A DNA stretch of 64,000 nucleotides from Mercenaria mercenaria (taxonomy: Eukaryota; Mollusca; Bivalvia; Venerida; Veneridae): the NCBI RefSeq assembly GCF_021730395.1, contig NC_069371.1:50230001-50294000 (forward strand), read 5' to 3'. The notes below the pieces were generated by a model, which had not been told where the DNA came from, ran no database searches, and saw nothing but the letters and a program-made list of their open reading frames with translations. A program made the position numbers and the translations under genes. Below, in pieces: positions 1-11,452 of the stretch (its first letter is position 1; every line of letters begins with the position of its first letter).

Positions 1-2203
1 TTAAAAAAAATGCAAAAATTGCAAAATGAGAGTGAAAGTAGAGCTGTCAAAATGACCAAAAAAAAAACCCTGCAGTTTTTCAAAACGGTGATAATTAATA
101 TACGGATGAATATTTACAAAATGGCGTGTAAACGCATCACTTCCGGTAAACGAGATCTCATTCAGTTGTCACGTTTTTTGGGCGAGATTTGCTCTATAGG
201 CATACAGACACTAAATAGCCTGAGCACCTATGAAAAAATGGTAGTCGCATAATGGCGGATTCAAATAGTTCTCAGTTTTTTTTTGCTGTAAGAAGGAGTT
301 TTCCTTGAAATCATTGCTATATATTGGTTGAAATCATATTGCATGCCTATACTTGACATACTGGTAGCATTTGCATGTTGAAAAAAGACTCCAAACTGAT
401 TTAACATGTGAAATTTATTCATACACCCCTACCCTAAATTGTGATTGTCATTTCAGTGTAAAAATTACGGTGTGTCCGTTTGACCAGAAATATTTTTCTT
501 GCATCAAACATGACCCCTACTTTTCTTTGGATATTTTTACAGTATAAATGTTGCTCTACAAGGAAATGTAAGTTAAAGAAATTTAAAATGGGTCTAGGTG
601 TGTATTGCAGCATTGTGAAAACTTGTCATTTTATATAGAATATATAGTGGTGGCTATTTAGTGTGTTATAACCTATATGCCTTTCAAGTTGCCGATCTAT
701 TTATTTTATAGCTCTTGGATGACCGATACAAAAATGATCATGTGACCTTTCCTGCGTCATTGCCGAAAAAGAGTTGTGATAAAAATACACTTATTCTTCG
801 TCGATAGAGCTTTCCGAGGTGTGTAAATGATCTACCGCTATTTATTGCAGTTTACACCTGGACTTGACCGTGTCAATGCTTTACGCAAGTTGTAAAGTTC
901 CAAGTTCCAAGTTGTAAACTAACTGTTCTGTTAGTATCATCCTTTGCTCATGTAGTTCAGTAGTTATAAGTCGGCTATGATCAAAATGTTGCGCGATAGC
1001 ATGGGACAAGAACGTAGGGGAAACATGAAATTCACCATGTCACCCTCCTTGTCTCTCTATATGGTTTTTTTTTTTTTTTTGTTCTTGAATTTCATAAAAA
1101 TATATTTAAAAGAAATGTTATCCCTCTATTATAGCTTGCGTCAGATCCCTGTATACGAAACAAGGTGACCTTTATAGAAAGTATTCCGTATATAGATCTA
1201 TATGTTATGAATATTACGGGTCTGTCAGGTATAATTTTCAAAATGAAAATTTACCCAAGGGGTGGTGTCAGACGCTTTACATGAACCTTACCCTCTGTCT
1301 AACCCGATCTGATTTCTACCTAGAACTATACGTCGCAGTATCATGTTTACAAACATTTCAAATTATTTACAGCAATTTCAAAAACATGTCAATCAAAACA
1401 TCAATTATTTACACAGAAACAGTAAACAACAGATGTAAAATAAATCACAACTGGGCATTTTCATAACGTTATCAAGTGAATATCGTTATCAAGTGAATAT
1501 TAAAATGTTATTGCTTGTCTCTAGAAACTGTAATAGTTTTTGTGAGAAATAAAATATGTTCTGTTCTGTTCTGTTCTGTCATAAACAAATGACTAGTATT
1601 GAAATAAGCAAAAAAAAAATAAGGCAAATAATGTATGAAACAGTCTTATGTGATTCAGTTTGTCAAAGTTGTAAAGAGGTTCATGTTGCTGACCATGTAA
1701 ACAAAGTAATTAATATTTCTGATCAATCAATAAAAATTCTATCCAAGACAATAACAAAATAATTAGGGTCAATGGAGGTAATTTCGACTGCGTATTTTTC
1801 ACTACTCCTTAACAGGATTGCACTTATAAAATAGACTGGCCCGGTTTATAGGTTGGTCAGGGCTACGGATATGCGATATGTATTGTATTTTGTCATTACT
1901 TTTTAGCATGGATCCCCTTCAGTTTTGAACTGTCCATGTTTACAGACACGTTTGTTTATTGTATGCGGAGTAACTGACCAATTATAATAGTAAACAGAGA
2001 GATTAAAGCCAAAACTTAATGGATAAAAAATGCTATTGTTGCAAAACTTTTGCTGGAATAACAAAGATCAAAAGGAGTTCGGCCAGGTAAACAGAGCAAT
2101 TAGTATATCTGTGAGTTAATTGAATTCTTCCTCAAAAACAACAACAGGTTATTTGTAAATAAAGACAAGATCTAAGTAATCGATTTAACAGAGAAGTTAT
2201 TGC
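1..2203. other. Gene-free AT-rich stretch
   Basis: I see no supportable exon here. Open frames are short and lack family motifs. There is a poly-T run near 1067-1080, a short CTGTT pentamer run at 1559-1578, and a small tandem duplication at about 1465-1503 in which a 'gttatcaagtgaatat' phrase appears twice. Confidence 0.5.
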
Positions 2204-2383
2204 TACTAATAAACTTTGATAATGTGGCAGTTGAGTCCATTAAGTCATGGGGTGTTCACTGATAATCTGTCATAACATTATCTTGAGGTTTATATTGCAA
2301 AGTAATTATTAGTACCTGTATTGGAAAATAAACAGTGTCGATTGTATTGAGGGCAACTGCCACATTATCAAAGTTTATTAGTA
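2204..2383. repeat. Perfect 30-bp inverted repeat around a 120-bp spacer
   Basis: The 30 bases at 2204-2233 are the exact reverse complement of 2354-2383. The spacer contains another copy of the phrase TTATTAGTACCTGTA that also borders the right arm. It looks like a small foldback or MITE-type element; no clear target duplication was found. Confidence 0.7.
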
Positions 2384-2422
2384 CCTGTACTACCGTTGTA
2401 CCATTGTATAAGGCATAAACAA

Positions 2423-2733
2423 ATTCTTTGTTTCCGGTAACATACACAAAAAAATTAGGGTAGGTTGGTCGGATTTTTTTTTTTTTTTATAAAGAGACTT
2501 TTCGGAAATTATTTTTATGTCAAAAAATGAATAAGGGTGTTATGCCTTTAGAACATCAGTAAGTTGATTTCTAACATCACTGTCCATGTTTAAAGCATAA
2601 AAAGTGAAGTTTTGCAACTTTTTGTTAAAAAGCTGAAAAAAAAAATCTCCAAGGCCATAAAAACATTTAGGATCGGGCCAAAAATTTAGGGTAGGTCGGG
2701 ATACTGGAAACAATTTTTTTTTACGCCTTACAG
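2423..2733 (+). repeat. Dispersed repeat, copy 1 of 2
   Basis: This block is clearly homologous, in the same orientation, to 3567-3847. Both run from 'ctttgtttyyggtaacat' through 'gagacttttcggaaatta' to 'tttacgcctta'. Copy 1 has extra T and A runs. No protein family is recognised in either strand. Confidence 0.75.
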
Positions 2734-2967
2734 TAACATGCTTAAATGAGAAAAATGTTGGGTTTTTTTTTTTCAGTTCAAAATGGTGATGTTTGTTTAC
2801 TGTTTGATATGCCAGATGGTAAGTGGGTTTACGAGGTGCAGTCTGAAAGTCTCTTAATTTTCACATTTTCGTGCACAGTGTACATATTTTGACAAAATAT
2901 ACCTAAATGAATGAGGTAACTCTCTGCGTCGTTCTTCGTGACGATTTGATAAAAGACATTGTGTCTA

Positions 2968-3142
2968 AAATCATTCGTGCTCCACCTCTGATAATTCATG
3001 TGGGGAAGTTGGCAGTTACTTGTGGAGAACAGGTTTGTACTGGTACAGAATCCTTCAGGAATACTGGTTAGGCTAACTGCCCGCCGTTACATGACTGAAA
3101 TACTGTTGAAAAACGGCGTTAAACCCAAAACAAACAAACAAA
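2968..3142 (+). mobile_element. SINE body and tail fragment
   Basis: The segment ends in 'gaaaaacggcgttaaaccc' followed by an A/C-rich (AAAC)n tail. This resembles the 3' end of the SINE at 49318-49650, which ends in 'gacgttaaacgcgaacacac'. No tRNA-like head is visible, so it is a 5'-truncated copy. Confidence 0.6.
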
Positions 3143-3566
3143 ATCAAATAGGCGTGTAGAGCAACGTCTTGGCGCGTTGGGTACCCTATGTATTTGCTAA
3201 GCTAAACGCTTAAAATTGCCATAGATCTGATGATAGGCGAATATTTGAAATTTAAAAATTCAAAAGTTGAATTAAAATGTTACAGGGACAATTAAAAAAA
3301 ATGAACAGTAGAAATTTAGAAAAAAAATATCTCAGGTTTACAATGATGTAGAATCTACATGTATTTTACTTAATGGCAGCGAATATATTCGTGCGCTCTG
3401 GGCCTTTGAAAGAAACAAGTAAACTGACTGGTGACTTTGCTTCCCGGAAAGCAAGTTCCGATATTTAGTATCAAGTTTCCCATTCAGGAAGTAGGGAAAA
3501 GCCCCATAGATTAAGTTTTGCCTACTAACTTAGGGGTGATCTACCATCAGCTTTAGGCCTAAAAAA

Positions 3567-3847
3567 ATCTTTGTTTTCGGTAACATGCTCAAAAGAAATT
3601 TATTAAGAGACTTTTCGGAAATTATTTTTGTGTCAAAAAATGAATACAAATAAGGGATATTTAGAGCATCAGTAAATTGATTTCTAACATCACTGACCAT
3701 GTTTAAGGCATAAAAAGGACAGTTTTGCAACTTTTTGTTAAAAAATTGAAAACAAAAATTCCAATGCCATAAAAACATTTAGGGCAGGGCCAAAAATTTA
3801 GGGTAGGTCGGGATACCGGAAAAAAACATTTTTTTTACGCCTTATGG
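3567..3847 (+). repeat. Dispersed repeat, copy 2 of 2
   Basis: Direct partner of 2423-2733 (see there). The end of copy 1 runs into 'gtaacatgct', which is how this copy begins. The family may therefore originally have been arranged in tandem. Confidence 0.75.
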
Positions 3848-5889
3848 TAATTAGGTAACAAAGTTAGCTTTTTGTAGAAGCTAGTCAGCAATCCGTTTAT
3901 TATGTATTTCGAAGTACATATACTGGCAAATAGAAAGCCCGATGGTGACTCATGCCATCGACCAGTTACGCAGGAAGGAAACAGTTTTCATTTAGAAAGA
4001 ATATATTTAGCCGCCTTACGGAATTATGGTGGTTCTATCAAGACGCTCGATTATGCTTGACATAATGCTCGAAGGTGCATCTAGGGTATTCCTCCCCATT
4101 AACAGCTAGAACGTCGCCATTTGACCTACAATTATGTCCAAGGGACTGACCTCCAGATCGTACGACAACAATTTTTTTTTATTTCTTTAGATATCAGAAA
4201 ATTATTGCTTTATTAAGTAGGCCTTGGAACTTAGTTACTTCTTGCATGACGAATGATTCTAAAGGACATCAATAATGATTTAAAGTTTTGCTTGCCACAA
4301 TAAAATAAAGTAACAAGGTCGCTTTGTCATCTTATGATGTATGAAGTGGTATGAATTATTTCGACTATTAAGGGTAATGCCACAGTTGCCTATATGTATA
4401 ATTGGGCAAAAAAATTTCCTACGGGAAGAATTTCTTTAAACTTTGTGTACAGACAGAGAATCAAGTTTAAAACGGAAATATGTATCAAAAATCATAGGTA
4501 CCAAGGCTTGATCTTGAATAATCTGCCCTTGAACTTGAGTAGATTTTTCAGTATTTTCCGACTTCCATGGGCAGATAATTCATCACCAAGGCTGGCTTTC
4601 TATGGTTTGTTTTATTTCATATTTCTGTTTTGATTTGATTCTCTGTCAGTAAAAAACGTTAAAAGAAGAAATATTTTCTGTAACAGACATTTTTACGCCT
4701 ATTCATACCAAGTTACATCGCTAGCTATATGCTTATATAAGAACGACGGTGCAAAAAACGAGAAATGGGCCTTTTAATACCTATGTCTAAGTTTCAGACT
4801 TAAAACATTGATGAATTAGCCTTTATCCTGCTAAATTTCTATAATTAACTTGTTCATTTTTCAATTTGGACAGAAGCATTAACTGTTAAAGGGGACGCAC
4901 ACCAAAAAGATACTGACTGAATTGGTTAGTAATTACAAGCTATTTAGGTGTAAAACAGTTTTATTAACAATGAAAATATAAAATTAATGATTTCATTTTT
5001 TGCTTCTTAAAATACGTCTTTTTTTCAAAGTACATTTTGATAAGTTATATAATATACATGTATAATATGATTTTCTGCCAATTATCTTAATTTGGCAGCA
5101 TAAAAAGTTGGAGGCGGAACCTATACTTTATTTTGCAACATTTTTTGCAATTTTACGATATTTTTTGCATTTTTTTTCCCAGTCATTTTAACGACTGACA
5201 GTGTTCAAGTCGTTATCTGTACGCATGTTAAAGAAGATCCAAACCAAGGGTGTCATGTAATGTTGACACGAATTATTAACTTTCAAAAGGCTGTTGATAA
5301 TTATTTTTTGTCAAAATGCATGGACTTTCACGAGTGTTCAAAACCTTTATCACGCATGCGTGAAGACACCCTGAACACACTCCGCCGGTAAAAACACGAT
5401 CAGTTTATCACATATGAACGGTTATTTGTTTGGGCATGCAAAAGAAAACAACAACAAAAGTAAAAACACAGGTTTATTGAAATGCATTGCCCAAAGAGGA
5501 CATTTGTCAAAAATTGTGTTTTCCTATCATTTATATATATACACAGTACCAATCGATGATTTTTAACTACAGATGAAATAAAAATTTATAAAAATATAGC
5601 ACCGCTTTGTATCAAGTTAGATTACTGCGTGCCTTAATTATCATAAAAGTTTATTTTACAGTTTTAATAAAACGTAAAAGTACGACAAAGACACAGATTT
5701 TTTAGATAATTATTTCCATGAAGTTTTGCATTTTGAATGAAATCAAGCAGTTCATTTTCACGAATATATAAATGCGAGCTGGATGTACATGCTAAATACT
5801 GTCAAATATCCGTTTGAAGCATAAGATATTTAGTTTCTCATTTACATTTGACTATACTATGAATGTCAGATACAATACATTATGTTTGT
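3848..5889. other. Gene-free stretch with one MITE remnant
   Basis: No exon is supportable. About 4816-4930 is a partial copy of the TTAA-flanked MITE family described at 51522-51715: it shares the 'cctgctaaatttct' start and the 'aaaagatactgactgaat' segment. A segment near 4515-4590 contains 'atctgcccttgaac', related to the inverted repeat at 62231-62947. The 3' part (5500-5889) is probably the 3' UTR and flank of the C1q gene, with a minus-strand AATAAA near 5650. Confidence 0.5.
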
Positions 5890-7199
5890 CTACACTGTTT
5901 GTATTAGTACACCAGAGAAAGAGTTCCAGTCATCAATCTCTTGATCTAAATTCTTAAAGGACATGCCTCCAACGCGCACTTTTTCACCTTTTCGAACTAA
6001 AGCAACGGCGCTGAAAGACGTGCACTTTGTGTCAGTTGCACCTTGTGGAACAATATATTCTCCACTAGCAATAGAGCGGTCTCCAACTTTAAGGTAGTAT
6101 TCTACCTCGATCCCCCGTGCAAAGCAAAGATGAGCATTGAACTGGTATACCCCATCAATCGGAGCTGTGAAGATTCCAGTTTTGTCGTTATACGCTTTAT
6201 CTTCATTCAGTATAACAATTGAAAACACTACAGTACTCGAGCCTGAATACTTTACTGCCACGCGTGCATTGAATGCTACTGCTGGTGTCTTGGATGCCTC
6301 TATAAATGAAACGTGTTTAGATTTTATGAGCATATTACTGTTCGAGAATATCATAAACGCAATATTATATGGTATTTATTATAAATGAAAAAAAGCATTT
6401 TGTATTAACAATACTATATAATTTGTAATATGGTGTTTCACGAAAATTTGTTAATATCAAAGAGTTGATGATCGAACTGGAGTTGATTCATGGTTTAATA
6501 AACTGAAATTATCTTTCTCCTATCAAACAATGCCAAAAGCTGTAAAATAGACATACTTATCTCCTCTATGTCATTGCTGTTGCGATCAATTTTGTCAACT
6601 ATATTTTCAACCTTCAATTCCAATTTCTTCATCTTCCCATGTAATTCTGAAAGATTATCCACCACTTCACTGTTTTTTTCTTTTATGCCCTTCATTGTGT
6701 CAAGGGCATTTTCAACCTTCAAGTCCACATTCTCTATCTTTTCATGTAATACTGAAAGATTATCCGTTATTTCATGGTTTTTCTCTTTTATGCCCTTTAT
6801 TGTGTCAGTTACATTTTCAACCTTCAATTCCACTTCCTGTATCTTTCCATGTAATTCTGATAGATTATCCGCCACTTCAGTGTTTTTGTCTTTTAGGCCA
6901 TTCATTGTGTTAGTTACATTTTCAACCTTCAAATCCACTTTCTCTATCTTTTCTGAAAGATTATCCGTTATTTCAACGTTTTTCTCTTTTATGCCATTCA
7001 TACCGTCCATAACATTGGTAATACTTTTTTGTACATCTTTCTGCATATTTTCCACAAAGAATTCCATACGCACCATTTTCTCAAGTAATTGTTCTTCGTA
7101 CGCAAATTTTGAACAGACTGGTTCTACTGACAGTGTTAAAACTGATTTAAATGGACAGAACAGAAGTATAACACAAAAAAATGTCTCAAACCTTTCCAT
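5890..7199 (-). CDS. Secreted coiled-coil C1q-domain-containing protein
   Basis: Two exons on the minus strand: 7199-6557 (643 nt) and 6299-5890 (410 nt, ending in TAG), giving 350 residues. The donor is GTATGT at 6556-6551 and the acceptor reads TTTATAG before 6299; phases match (1 nt + 2 nt = AAG). The start at 7199 is chosen because it gives a clean signal peptide (MERFETFFCVILLFCPFKSV); in-frame ATGs further upstream (7217, 7301) would place charged residues before it. Residues of about 30-215 form a coiled coil of 35-residue repeats. Residues of about 216-350 are a C1q (gC1q) domain, with the family-typical 'TGIFTAPIDGVYQFNAH' core and an 'FSGVLI' end. No Gly-X-Y collagen stretch is present, as in many bivalve C1q proteins. 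The likely role, inferred from the family, is an extracellular trimeric recognition protein of innate immunity. A minus-strand AATAAA lies about 235 bp beyond the stop. Confidence 0.9.
6600..7015 (-). repeat. 105-bp in-frame tandem repeats encoding the C1q-protein coiled coil
   Basis: Within the first C1q exon a 105-bp unit (35 codons, five heptads) recurs about four times. Each unit reads close to N-V-T-x-T-M-x-G-I-K-E-K-N-x-E, then DNLSELHGKI and LKVE. The N-terminal unit is three codons shorter after DNLS. The length stays a multiple of seven residues, so heptad register is kept. Because the antisense strand is also free of stops, long antisense open frames appear here; they are shadows. 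Confidence 0.85.
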
Positions 7200-7812
7200 T
7201 TTGCGACAATATTGCATTATAACTTCTACTCGTAGTGGAGCTAAGAAAAATGAAGTTTGGAAAAGATTCGTTTTTTTTTTTGGCGGAATAAGAATAAACA
7301 ATTCCAGGAAGGAAAAGATGTTTTATTTTCCACGAAATAAAAATGAACATTTCCAGGAATTCAAGCGCCAGATTATATCATTTTCATATCAATAAACTTA
7401 CTCACCAAAAATAACCTCTGCTTATCTTGATGGAATGGAATTTAGTTAGTGTGAAATGTCTGTAGTCCGGGTCTGTTGAGAAAGCTATGAGACATGAACA
7501 GAGATTATAAAACTTAAAATAGAAAAACGAAAATTACTAACGTTACAGTACTTTGAAAGAGAGTAGAAAGTAAAAACAAAATCTTTCAATATTTCACTGT
7601 ACGACTCGTCATGTACATCACCGAACCGTAATTGCCATATAGGTAGTCTATATTGGTACTCAGTTTTAGAAATTGTCCATAAGAATACCATCTTTGAGCT
7701 CATTACAGTATCCTTTCAAAACCGTGACACGATTAGCAAAGATATCAGTTGCACTGATTTATTTTTAATTAGACTTCTACTATTATATCTTCAAATTTTA
7801 ACATAAATTTAA

Positions 7813-7962
7813 AAAATAATTTATAGCAAAAGAGTGTTTTAACACTGATTATGCACGATGGGCGGTTATACGCCGGGCGTAATAATTATTTGTACGACCT
7901 ATTACCGCCCGAGTGTACATTGTATAAATAGTGTTAAAACATGGTTTTGCTATAAATTATTT
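7813..7962. mobile_element. MITE-like inverted-repeat element
   Basis: The left arm from 7813 (AATAATTTATAGCAAAAGAG...GTTTTAACACT) is mirrored by the right arm ending at 7962 (AGTGTTAAAAC...GGTTTTGCTATAAATTATT). Inside, GGGCGGT is mirrored by ACCGCCC. No transposase is present. Confidence 0.7.
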
Positions 7963-8037
7963 CGATTCTAATATGCCCTTAATTTAAAACAGTAGATAAA
8001 ATATACAAGCGCTCTTTCTTTGTCGCAACAAAAACGT

Positions 8038-8455
8038 TGACGTCACCGCACGTTAACGTGACGTCTTTCTAGCGTAAGAGTGTTTTAACAGAGACAAACA
8101 TATTAGAATTCCTTTTATTTTATGCTCTTCAGTGAAATACTGAAATTTATCAGTGAAATAAAATTGATATTTTCACTGTTTCAAACAGTGAAAATATCAT
8201 TTTTATTTTTCTCTGGTATGGAACTGTACTTGAATGCGAAATAATATGAATTATAAATAATAGAAAATTCCTACTTCAGTAAAGATGTATTAATATATAG
8301 ATGTATAAACATACTAACCGGATTATAGATATATACATTCTATCAAAATAAAATGTAAAAGAAATCAGGAAACGTAGCCTAATAGAACTATTTACAGTTT
8401 TTCTACAAAGATATCCTGACGTCACGCATTATGACGTCATGATGCCAAGCACGTG
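8038..8455. promoter_or_regulatory. Cluster of three perfect CRE palindromes and an E-box
   Basis: TGACGTCA occurs exactly at 8038-8045, 8417-8424 and 8432-8439, and CACGTG at 8450-8455. They sit 0.84-1.26 kb upstream of the minus-strand C1q start. CREB/ATF factors bind TGACGTCA and bHLH factors bind CACGTG; use here is inference. They may instead be carried by the MITE-rich flank. Confidence 0.35.
8150..8212. repeat. Short near-perfect palindrome
   Basis: AATAAAATTGATATTTTCACTG is followed, after a few bases, by its near reverse complement CAGTGAAAATATCATTTTTATT. It lies between two other inverted-repeat elements. Confidence 0.65.
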
Positions 8456-8521
8456 ACGTTGCGCGGACAAACTGGATATATTTTGGTTAAAACCATTAAA
8501 AGCACATGAAATAAATGGAAA

Positions 8522-8672
8522 ATTTGTTTGTTTCAGTGTAAGATCGAAATATATTTCACTCGTGAACACCATAATTTACATTTTCACTAGTGGCTGCGCC
8601 ACTCGTGAAAATATTGCATTATAGTGTTCACTCTGTGAAAGAAATTTCGATCTTACACTGAAACAAACAAAT
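8522..8672. mobile_element. Palindromic MITE, about 150 bp
   Basis: The left end ATTTGTTTGTTTCAGTGTAA is mirrored by the right end TTACACTGAAACAAACAAAT. Complementarity continues inward through 'agatcgaaat' and 'gtgaacac' toward a centre near 8596 (TGGCTGCGCCACTCG). No coding capacity. Confidence 0.8.
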
Positions 8673-8695
8673 GTACTCTATTTAAATAATAATAA

Positions 8696-10827
8696 CAAGA
8701 GCTCGTCGAACACGAAATGCCCCCCCCCCCCCCCCCTTGATGCATTCAGTAATTGCACAAGGAACAGAAATTATATGCTCACTGTAAACAAAAGTTCTAC
8801 CATTCTTGTTTCATCTGACCTTGACCTTTAACCTATTAACCTAACAAGAGATTACAGAGTGATCTTGGCGCCATCCACCGAACCATTTTTGAATGTTTCA
8901 AACTTCAAGACTAGCTCAAGGTCAAAATCAATGTCAAATTTCATTTCGGTACAAAACAATGTGTAAGTGGTCCAAATTTAAAAACTGTGGCTTGAGAAAT
9001 GTGAAAGCAGATCACTAGATCAATTTCAAGGTCAAAGTTCATTTCGGTAGACAGAACTATGCATGTGCTTCAAATTTGAAGGCTGTAGCGTAGCTTGAGA
9101 AATGTGAAAGTAGGTCACTAGGTCAAAATCAAGGTCAAATTTTATTTCGGAACACAAAACTATGCAAGTGGTCCAAATTTGAAGCCTGTGTCTTCAGAAA
9201 TGTGAAAGTAGGTCACTAGGTCAATCTCAAGATCAAAGTTCATTTCAGTACACAAAACTATGCTTGTGGTTCAAATTCGAAGGCTGCAGCTTGAGAAATG
9301 TGAAAGTAGGTCACTAGGTCAAAATCAAGGTCAAATTTTATTTTGGAACAAATAACTATGCATGTGGTCCAAATTTGAAGCCTGTACCTTCAAAAATATG
9401 AAAGTAGGTCACTAGGTCAATAACAAGGTCAAAGTTTTTTTCGGTACACAAACCTATGCATGTGGTCCAAATTTGAAAGCTGTAGCTACAGAAATATGAA
9501 AGTAGGTCACTAGGTCAAAATCAAGGTCAAATTTTATTTTGGAACAAAAAACTATGCATGTGGTCCAAATTTGAAGCCTGTACCTTCAAAAATGTGAAAG
9601 TAGGTCACTAGGTCAATAACAAGGTCAGAGTTTTTTTCGGTACACAAACCTATGCATGTGGTCCAAATTTGAAGGCTGTAGCTACAGAAATGTGAAAGTA
9701 GCTCACTAGGTCAAGATCAAGGTCAACTCATGTCAAGGTTCATCTTGCCACTCAAAACTATACATGTGGTCCAAATTTGAATGATGTAAGTTATAGACAT
9801 GAAGGTTCTAAGTTTTTCCCTATATAAGTCTATATGAACCATATGACCCCTGGGGCGGGGCCATATTTGACCCTAGAGGGATAATTTGAACAAACTTGGT
9901 AGAGAACCACTAAATGATGCTTCATTACAAAATATCAAAGCCATAGCCTTTGTGGTTTGGACAAGAAGATTTTCAAAGTTTTTCCCTATATAAGTCTATG
10001 TAAACCATGTGACCCCCAGGGCTGAGCCATATTTGACCCTAGGGAAATAATTTGAACAATCTTAGTAGAGGACCACTAGATGATGTCATATACAAAATAT
10101 CAAAGCTCTAGACCCTGTAATTTTGGACGCGAGGTTTTTCAAATATTTTCCTATATAAGTCTATATAAACCATGTGACCCCCGGGGTGGGGCCATATTTG
10201 ACCCCAGGGAAATAATCTGAACAATCTTGGTAGAGGACCACTAGATTTTGCTACATACCAAATATCAAAGCCCTAGACCCTATGGTTTTGGACAAGAAGA
10301 TCAGAAACCGTTTTAACTGTTCCTGGCCAATGTGACCTTGACCTTTGACCTAATGACCTCAAAATCAATAGGGGTCATCTGCTGGTCATGGCCAACCTAA
10401 CTATCAATTTTCCTGACACTAGGCCCAAGCGTTCTGGAGTTATTGCCTGGAAACCATTTAACTGTTCCTGGTCACTGTGACCTTGATCTTTGACATACTG
10501 ACCTCAAAATCAATAGGGGTCATCTGCTGGTCATGACCAACCTCCCTATCAACTTCCATGACCCTAGGCCTAAGCGTTCTTGAGTTATCATCCGGAAACC
10601 GTTTTACTGTTCAGGGTCACTGTGACCTTGACCTTTAACATCAATAGGGGTCATCTACTGGTGATGACCAACCTCCCTATCAACTTTCATGATCCTAGGC
10701 CCAAGCGTTCTTGAGTTATCATCCGGAAACGGATTGGTCTACATTCCGACCGACCGACAGACCGACCGACCTACCGACCGACATCTGCAAAACAATATAC
10801 CCCTCCTTCTTCGAAGGGGGGCATAAT
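8696..10827. mobile_element. Tandem-core repetitive element with 98-bp satellite units
   Basis: A head with ATGCCCCCC (about 8717) and a tail with GGGGGGCAT (about 10815) form a short inverted pair around the element. The core holds about eight units of 98 bp at 8960-9740: the motif AAAGTAGGTCACTAGGTCA starts at 9107, 9205, 9303, 9401, 9499 and 9597, with a one-base variant at 9695 and a weaker copy at 9004. A second block of longer units ('ccctatataagtctat', 'gtgacccc') follows at 9800-10300, then a third ('caataggggtcatctgctgg') at 10300-10730. A (GACC)n tract and a stem-loop (CCTTCTTCGAAGG) close it. No transposase was found. Resemblance to Helitron-type non-autonomous elements is inferred. 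Confidence 0.75.
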
Positions 10828-11040
10828 AAAAAAATATGTGATTTCAAAAGATACGAGGCTCGTATGACGCTAATCGTTTAAAGGTTGGCAATCACGTTAA
10901 GTAACATCTTGTGGAATTTTTCATTTCTAGTATCTATATATTCTTTCAGAGAATTATTGTATGAACAATAAGACCCTTTACATAGGGTTACATCATAGTT
11001 AGAAATGTACGTTTTATTATTCTTGATTGAATTTTGTAAT

Positions 11041-11392
11041 TGTTCACGTTTAATATGAAACTGTACAAAAGATTGATCATTTCTCTTGATTTCATAACTC
11101 TAGTTTTACGTTTGCATTTGATAGATATTAGGATATTTCAATAATCTGAACTAAATGGCAAGACTGGTTTTAAAACATAGCTTCCGAATTAATTTTTGCC
11201 ACTCTAATAGATTATCCTAGTTGCTCAACCAAGATAGGTAAAGGGAGGTAAAAATAATTCTACAAACTTACATTTCTAACGAATTTCGACGAATATATTT
11301 GTCAATGTAAATCTGTACACATATGGTTAGTGGACTTGCTGTGGCATATGCGTGCTCGTTTGTACTGTTAGGCGCTTTGTCGTAATTGGTCT

Positions 11393-11452
<60 letters not shown>

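Noticed and set aside
6568-7395. 275-residue plus-strand open frame over the C1q coiled coil
   Set aside because: It is the antisense shadow of the repetitive coiled-coil exon, which has a signal peptide, heptads and a correct splice to the C1q exon on the minus strand.
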